Assembly (NCBI GenBank): GCA_025357975.1
Contig: JANYKY010000309.1
Span: forward strand, 1 to 8,928
Direction: 5' to 3'
Length of the DNA stretch: 8,928 nt
Source: Gemmatimonadaceae bacterium
GTDB lineage: Bacteria > Gemmatimonadota > Gemmatimonadetes > Gemmatimonadales > Gemmatimonadaceae
How positions within the stretch are numbered: position 1 is the stretch's first letter; every line of letters starts with the position of its first letter. The position numbers and the translations under genes were made by a program. The notes under the pieces are model-generated. The model did not search any database. It was not told the DNA's origin and worked only from the letters and a program-made list of their open reading frames with translations. This document shows, in pieces, positions 6,117 to 8,928 of this stretch.

Positions 6117-8375
6117 CTATTTCCCAACCTTGTACTCGGCGAGTAGACCGTCGGCTGATTTTGCGCGACCTGTCGCCCTCAGCAGCTCGGAATAATCGCG
6201 CACCGTTTCCGCGATGTCCGAGTTGCCCGGCGGCAAGGCCTGTCGCCGGATGGTCAACGCACGCTGGTACAACGGCTCTGATTCCTCATAACGCTTCTCG
6301 TCGCGCAGCATTCCGGCGAGTCCATTCAGCGTTACCGCGATGCTGGGATCGCCCTGCGCGAGACGCGCCTCCTTAATAGTAAGCGCGCGTCGAAACAATG
6401 GTTCTGCATCCTTGTATCGACCGAGCTTCCAGTAAGTCTCACCGAGGTTATTCAATACTGAGGCAACGTTCGGATGCATCGGATCGAGAGTGCGCTCGAA
6501 CGTTTTTCTCGCGCGCTCGTAAAGTGGAAGCGCGTCGCTGTAGCGGCCGAGGGACCAGTAAATCCCGCCAAGATTGTTGAGCGCTGGTGCAAGGTCGGGG
6601 TGGTCTGGGCCAAGGCGACGTTCCTCGATGGTAAGGCTTTGTCTCATCAGCGGCTCCGCATCGGAGTACCGACCCTGCGCCCAGTACACGACACCGAGTG
6701 ACAGAAGGTGACGCGCAAGGATCGAAGCATCAGGCTTGAGAGTCTTATGATCGATTGCGATCGCCCGCTTGTAGAGAGCTTCCGCTTCGGAGTTATTACC
6801 CGCGCGCAGACGCAGTCTCGCCAGGCCCGCGAGACCTTCTGCAACGAGTGGATCGTTTGGACCGGACGCACTGGTACTGATTGCAATGGCCCGTTGAAAG
6901 TGCTGCTCGGCAGGCTTGATATCTCCGTGACCGGCCATCGCCTCACCGATTGCGATCTCGGTCTCGGCCACGGACTTGTTGTTAGTACCGAGCGACTGCT
7001 CTTTCGCTTTCAACGCTCGCTCGAGCGGCGGAAGTGCTTCCGGATACAGCCCGAGCGCTGTGTAAGCCGTGCCGATCGTCTGCATCATCCGCCCTTGTAG
7101 TTGCGGCTGCCCGTCGAGGTCTGCGAGTGAGCGGGTGGCGCCTCGGTCGAGCAAGTCGCGAGCGGTGATCTGGCTGCCGTCGACCTTGCTGAGATTCGGT
7201 GATTCGAACAACTCGACGAGAAAATCGCTCACCTGCTTCGCGGCGGCTGCTTCCTGCGCGGCCGCTCGCTCAGCGTGAACTGCTCGCACCATCCCGGCAG
7301 TCGCGAGCACCGAGCTCACGATCAAAGCGATGGCCGCGATTGTCGCGCCCGCGACTGCCGCGCGGTTTCTGCGGACAAATTTGCGGAGCCGGTATCCGCT
7401 GGTCGGTGGGCGCGCGACAACGGGTTGATGTTGCAAAAACCTTTCGACGTCGGTAGCCAACGCCGCCGCCGTATCGTATCGCCGAGCGCGTTGTGGCTCG
7501 AGTGCTTTCATCACGATCCAGTCGAGGTCTCCGGAGAGGTCGCGCTCGAGATGCTCCGCAGTGGTGTGCCTCGCGGCCGCTATAGCTTCGCGATAATCCG
7601 CGAGCTCGTTGAAACGAACGCTGGGCCTCGGCGTGTTCGCGTTGCCTGATGCGAGCCGGTACATGAACGCAGGCATTCCCGCGTCTTTCGGCTCCGCTGG
7701 GAGGCGGCCGACGAGCAGGAGATAAAGCAGTACGCCGAGTGAGTAGATGTCACTTCGCGTATCGACGTCTATTCCCGAAGACTCAGCTTGTTCGGGACTC
7801 ATGTAAACGGCAGTACCGATCGGCGTGCCGATCAGCGTGACCATCGTTTTCTCGGTCAGTTTCAGCCCAAGTGCTTTCGCGATGCCGAAGTCGATAATCT
7901 TCGGCTGCGGTTTTCCATCCACCTCTGTGATGAGGATGTTCGAGGGCTTGATGTCGCGATGAATGACGCCTTTCTGGTGGGCGTGCTGCACCGCCTGGCA
8001 CACAGCCACGAAGAGCTCGAGTCGCTCCTTGGTCGAGAGGCGGCGCGAATCGCAGAAGTCATCGATTGGCAGCCCCTTCACCAGTTCCATCGCAAAGAAA
8101 GGATCGCCCGTTTCCGTTTCGCCTGCCTGAAGAACCTTGGCGATGCCTGGATGATCCATCAGCGCAAGCGCCTGGCGCTCGGCTTCGAAGCGTGCTCTTA
8201 CTTCCCGGGAGCGTAAGCCAGAGCGTACAACCTTGACTGCGACGCTCCGCCTGAAGGCACCGGTCTCTTCTGCCTCGTAGACCGTGCCCATTCCGCCTTC
8301 ACCGAGGACCCTGATGATTCGGTAGGGCCCGATGAATTCGGGTGATTCGTGGCCGGCCTCATCAGGTGCCGACAC
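6117..8375 (-). CDS. Membrane-anchored Ser/Thr protein kinase with C-terminal TPR domain
   Basis: This is a Hanks-type (PknB-like) kinase of 752 residues. The kinase domain (about 17-315) has the glycine loop GEGGMGTVYEA (25-35), catalytic lysine K48 in VAVKVV, HRDIKPSN (139-146) with catalytic D141, DFG (162-164) and MSPEQ (192-196) as the APE equivalent. It appears active. A basic juxtamembrane stretch (RKFVRRNR, 331-338) precedes one transmembrane helix (about 339-361), placing the kinase inside. The outer part has a coiled-coil-like Ala-rich segment (about 366-390) and TPR repeats to the C terminus (about 430-740), likely a sensor or partner platform. The start is GTG at 8375 with AAAGGA 8 bases upstream. 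It lies 12 bp after the lipoprotein gene, hence one operon. The activation segment is slightly longer than usual (IGTPIGTAVYMSPEQ). Substrates are unknown. Confidence 0.95.
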   Translation of the reverse strand: MSAPDEAGHESPEFIGPYRIIRVLGEGGMGTVYEAEETGAFRRSVAVKVVRSGLRSREVRARFEAERQALALMDHPGIAKVLQAGETETGDPFFAMELVKGLPIDDFCDSRRLSTKERLELFVAVCQAVQHAHQKGVIHRDIKPSNILITEVDGKPQPKIIDFGIAKALGLKLTEKTMVTLIGTPIGTAVYMSPEQAESSGIDVDTRSDIYSLGVLLYLLLVGRLPAEPKDAGMPAFMYRLASGNANTPRPSVRFNELADYREAIAAARHTTAEHLERDLSGDLDWIVMKALEPQRARRYDTAAALATDVERFLQHQPVVARPPTSGYRLRKFVRRNRAAVAGATIAAIALIVSSVLATAGMVRAVHAERAAAQEAAAAKQVSDFLVELFESPNLSKVDGSQITARDLLDRGATRSLADLDGQPQLQGRMMQTIGTAYTALGLYPEALPPLERALKAKEQSLGTNNKSVAETEIAIGEAMAGHGDIKPAEQHFQRAIAISTSASGPNDPLVAEGLAGLARLRLRAGNNSEAEALYKRAIAIDHKTLKPDASILARHLLSLGVVYWAQGRYSDAEPLMRQSLTIEERRLGPDHPDLAPALNNLGGIYWSLGRYSDALPLYERARKTFERTLDPMHPNVASVLNNLGETYWKLGRYKDAEPLFRRALTIKEARLAQGDPSIAVTLNGLAGMLRDEKRYEESEPLYQRALTIRRQALPPGNSDIAETVRDYSELLRATGRAKSADGLLAEYKVGK
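6213..6716 (-). repeat. Four tandem 42-residue TPR units (126-bp period)
   Basis: Residues 554-595, 596-637, 638-679 and 680-721 of the kinase are clear 42-residue repeats of the kinesin-light-chain-like TPR type. The pattern is LNNLGxxYWxLGRYxDAEPLxxRALTIxExxL followed by a short loop often containing DP or HP. The fourth copy is the most worn. The DNA shows the same 126-bp period, for example around the TGG codons for YW in the first three copies. More diverged units extend upstream to about residue 430. Confidence 0.85.
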
Positions 8376-8387
8376 AACTCGTGTCCT

Positions 8388-8828
8388 TTATTGAGTGATA
8401 TGCCAGGGGATGATCATGTCCGGGTCGATAATTGTTGTGTCCATACTCGTGCCGCTTGTCGGACAAATAACAGTTATCGAATACTTGTACGTGTCGGCTG
8501 GAGTGCCGACGACGGGTTTACCCACTACTACACCGTTGTGAGGGGCAATCAGCTTGCGCCCGTTGAATGGGTACTTCGGGTTCTGTGCGCTGATGACTCC
8601 GTCTACGTTGCTTGTCGGATCGTTATGCCACGTGAAGGCCGCCGTGGGCGCAGGTAGCCTTACTTTGGAAGGAACAACGACGAAATTCAATCCGCCGCCA
8701 TCGACGCACTTGAGCGTCATGTTCACGTGACCGGGTGGTGGCGGGGCTGGCATGGTCTCGGTTTTCTCGGACGTGCAGGCAACGACTACAGAAATCGCTA
8801 CTACGGCCAAAATACGGCTGCGCGGCAT
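8388..8828 (-). CDS. Small secreted lipoprotein of unknown function, upstream of the kinase
   Basis: I do not recognise the family. The 146-residue product has a lipoprotein signal peptide: MPRSR, a hydrophobic core (6-17) and a lipobox-like VVAC with C18 as the likely lipidated residue. A Thr/Pro-rich tether (19-33) follows, then a beta-rich domain of about 110 residues with alternating hydrophobic strands. Two cysteines in that domain (C41 in TLKCVDGGG and C122 in TVICPTSG) could form a disulfide. The C terminus ends DTTIIDPDMIIPWHITQ. ATG at 8828 has AGGAG 6 bases upstream. Its stop overlaps the kinase's ribosome binding site, so the two are co-transcribed. It may be an outer-face partner or ligand sensor for the TPR kinase, but that is inference from position only. 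A cupredoxin- or Ig-like beta sandwich is possible. Confidence 0.85.
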   Translation of the reverse strand: MPRSRILAVVAISVVVACTSEKTETMPAPPPPGHVNMTLKCVDGGGLNFVVVPSKVRLPAPTAAFTWHNDPTSNVDGVISAQNPKYPFNGRKLIAPHNGVVVGKPVVGTPADTYKYSITVICPTSGTSMDTTIIDPDMIIPWHITQ

Positions 8829-8872
8829 GCCGGACTCCTATGGAGTTGGGATTAACAAGTGTGGGATGTCCG

Positions 8873-8895
8873 CCGACACTGCGCAATAGTGTCGG
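8873..8895. promoter_or_regulatory. Perfect inverted repeat between divergent gene starts
   Basis: CCGACACT (8873-8880), a 7-nt spacer, then AGTGTCGG (8888-8895) form perfect 8-bp arms. It lies 45 bp upstream of the lipoprotein ATG and 17 bp upstream of the candidate plus-strand start at 8912. There is no T-tract after it on either strand, so an operator is more likely than a terminator. The regulator is unknown. Confidence 0.5.
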
Positions 8896-8911
8896 TAACG
8901 GAGAGCGCGGC

Positions 8912-8928
8912 ATGACAGAAGATGTTCT
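8912..8928 (+). CDS. Start of a divergent gene, cut by the window edge (possibly an ECF sigma factor)
   Basis: ATG at 8912 opens a frame MTEDV followed by CTN (leucine), with GGAGAG at 8900-8905 and a 6-base spacing, an excellent ribosome binding site. It points away from the lipoprotein-kinase operon. ECF sigma factors of the TIGR02999 type often lie beside TPR-containing Ser/Thr kinases and commonly begin with a similar short acidic N terminus, so that is my guess. Only six codons are visible, and they cannot prove it. Confidence 0.4.

Noticed and set aside
1..8928. CRISPR array, tRNA, rRNA or insertion sequence
   Set aside because: No regularly spaced repeats, cloverleaf, rRNA core or transposase sequence was seen on either strand.

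Overview
The window looks like chromosomal DNA of a free-living, moderately GC-rich Gram-negative-type bacterium. A Gemmatimonadota- or Acidobacteriota-like lineage is my best guess. The clues are the kinase-TM-TPR protein architecture, a small lipoprotein in operon with it, the DUF47-Pit-Ppk1 order, and an envelope-type DegP/HtrA protease. The assignment is inference; no rRNA or tRNA is present to fix it.

Left part (1-1977, minus strand): a phosphate-handling operon read leftwards as DUF47/PhoU-like Pit accessory protein, Pit-type phosphate permease, then polyphosphate kinase 1. Together these would import inorganic phosphate and bank it as polyphosphate. All three use non-ATG starts (TTG, GTG, GTG) and are packed 4-6 bp apart. 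Ppk1 is cut after 87 codons: bases 1-65 are an exact inverted copy of bases 961-1025 from inside the pit gene. This fold-back joint is either an assembly or amplification chimera or a real inverted rearrangement.

Intergenic region 1978-2386: a 409-bp divergent spacer between the phosphate operon and dnaK. It is AT-richer than its surroundings and full of symmetry. It holds an 11-bp-period direct repeat like a Pho box (2070-2086) and a long gap-free hairpin (2129-2220, 35 of 40 positions paired counting G-U). It also holds a competing stem that would break that hairpin (2197-2252) and a perfect 7-bp inverted repeat close to dnaK (2302-2320). No CIRCE, HAIR or convincing sigma-32 promoter is visible.

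Middle (2387-5963, plus strand): a complete DnaK (Hsp70), a terminator, then a complete Do-family periplasmic serine protease (DegP/HtrA). This is a protein quality-control pair, cytoplasmic and envelope, on separate transcripts. A strong bidirectional terminator (6026-6055) separates it from the convergent genes to the right.

Right part (6117-8928, minus strand plus the window edge): a membrane-anchored Ser/Thr kinase with an extracytoplasmic TPR domain, preceded in the same operon by a small secreted lipoprotein of unknown function. Divergent from them, a plus-strand gene seems to start at 8912 (MTEDVL...) behind a good ribosome binding site. Such a start would suit the ECF sigma factors that often neighbour TPR kinases, but only six codons are visible. 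A perfect 8-bp inverted repeat lies between the divergent starts.
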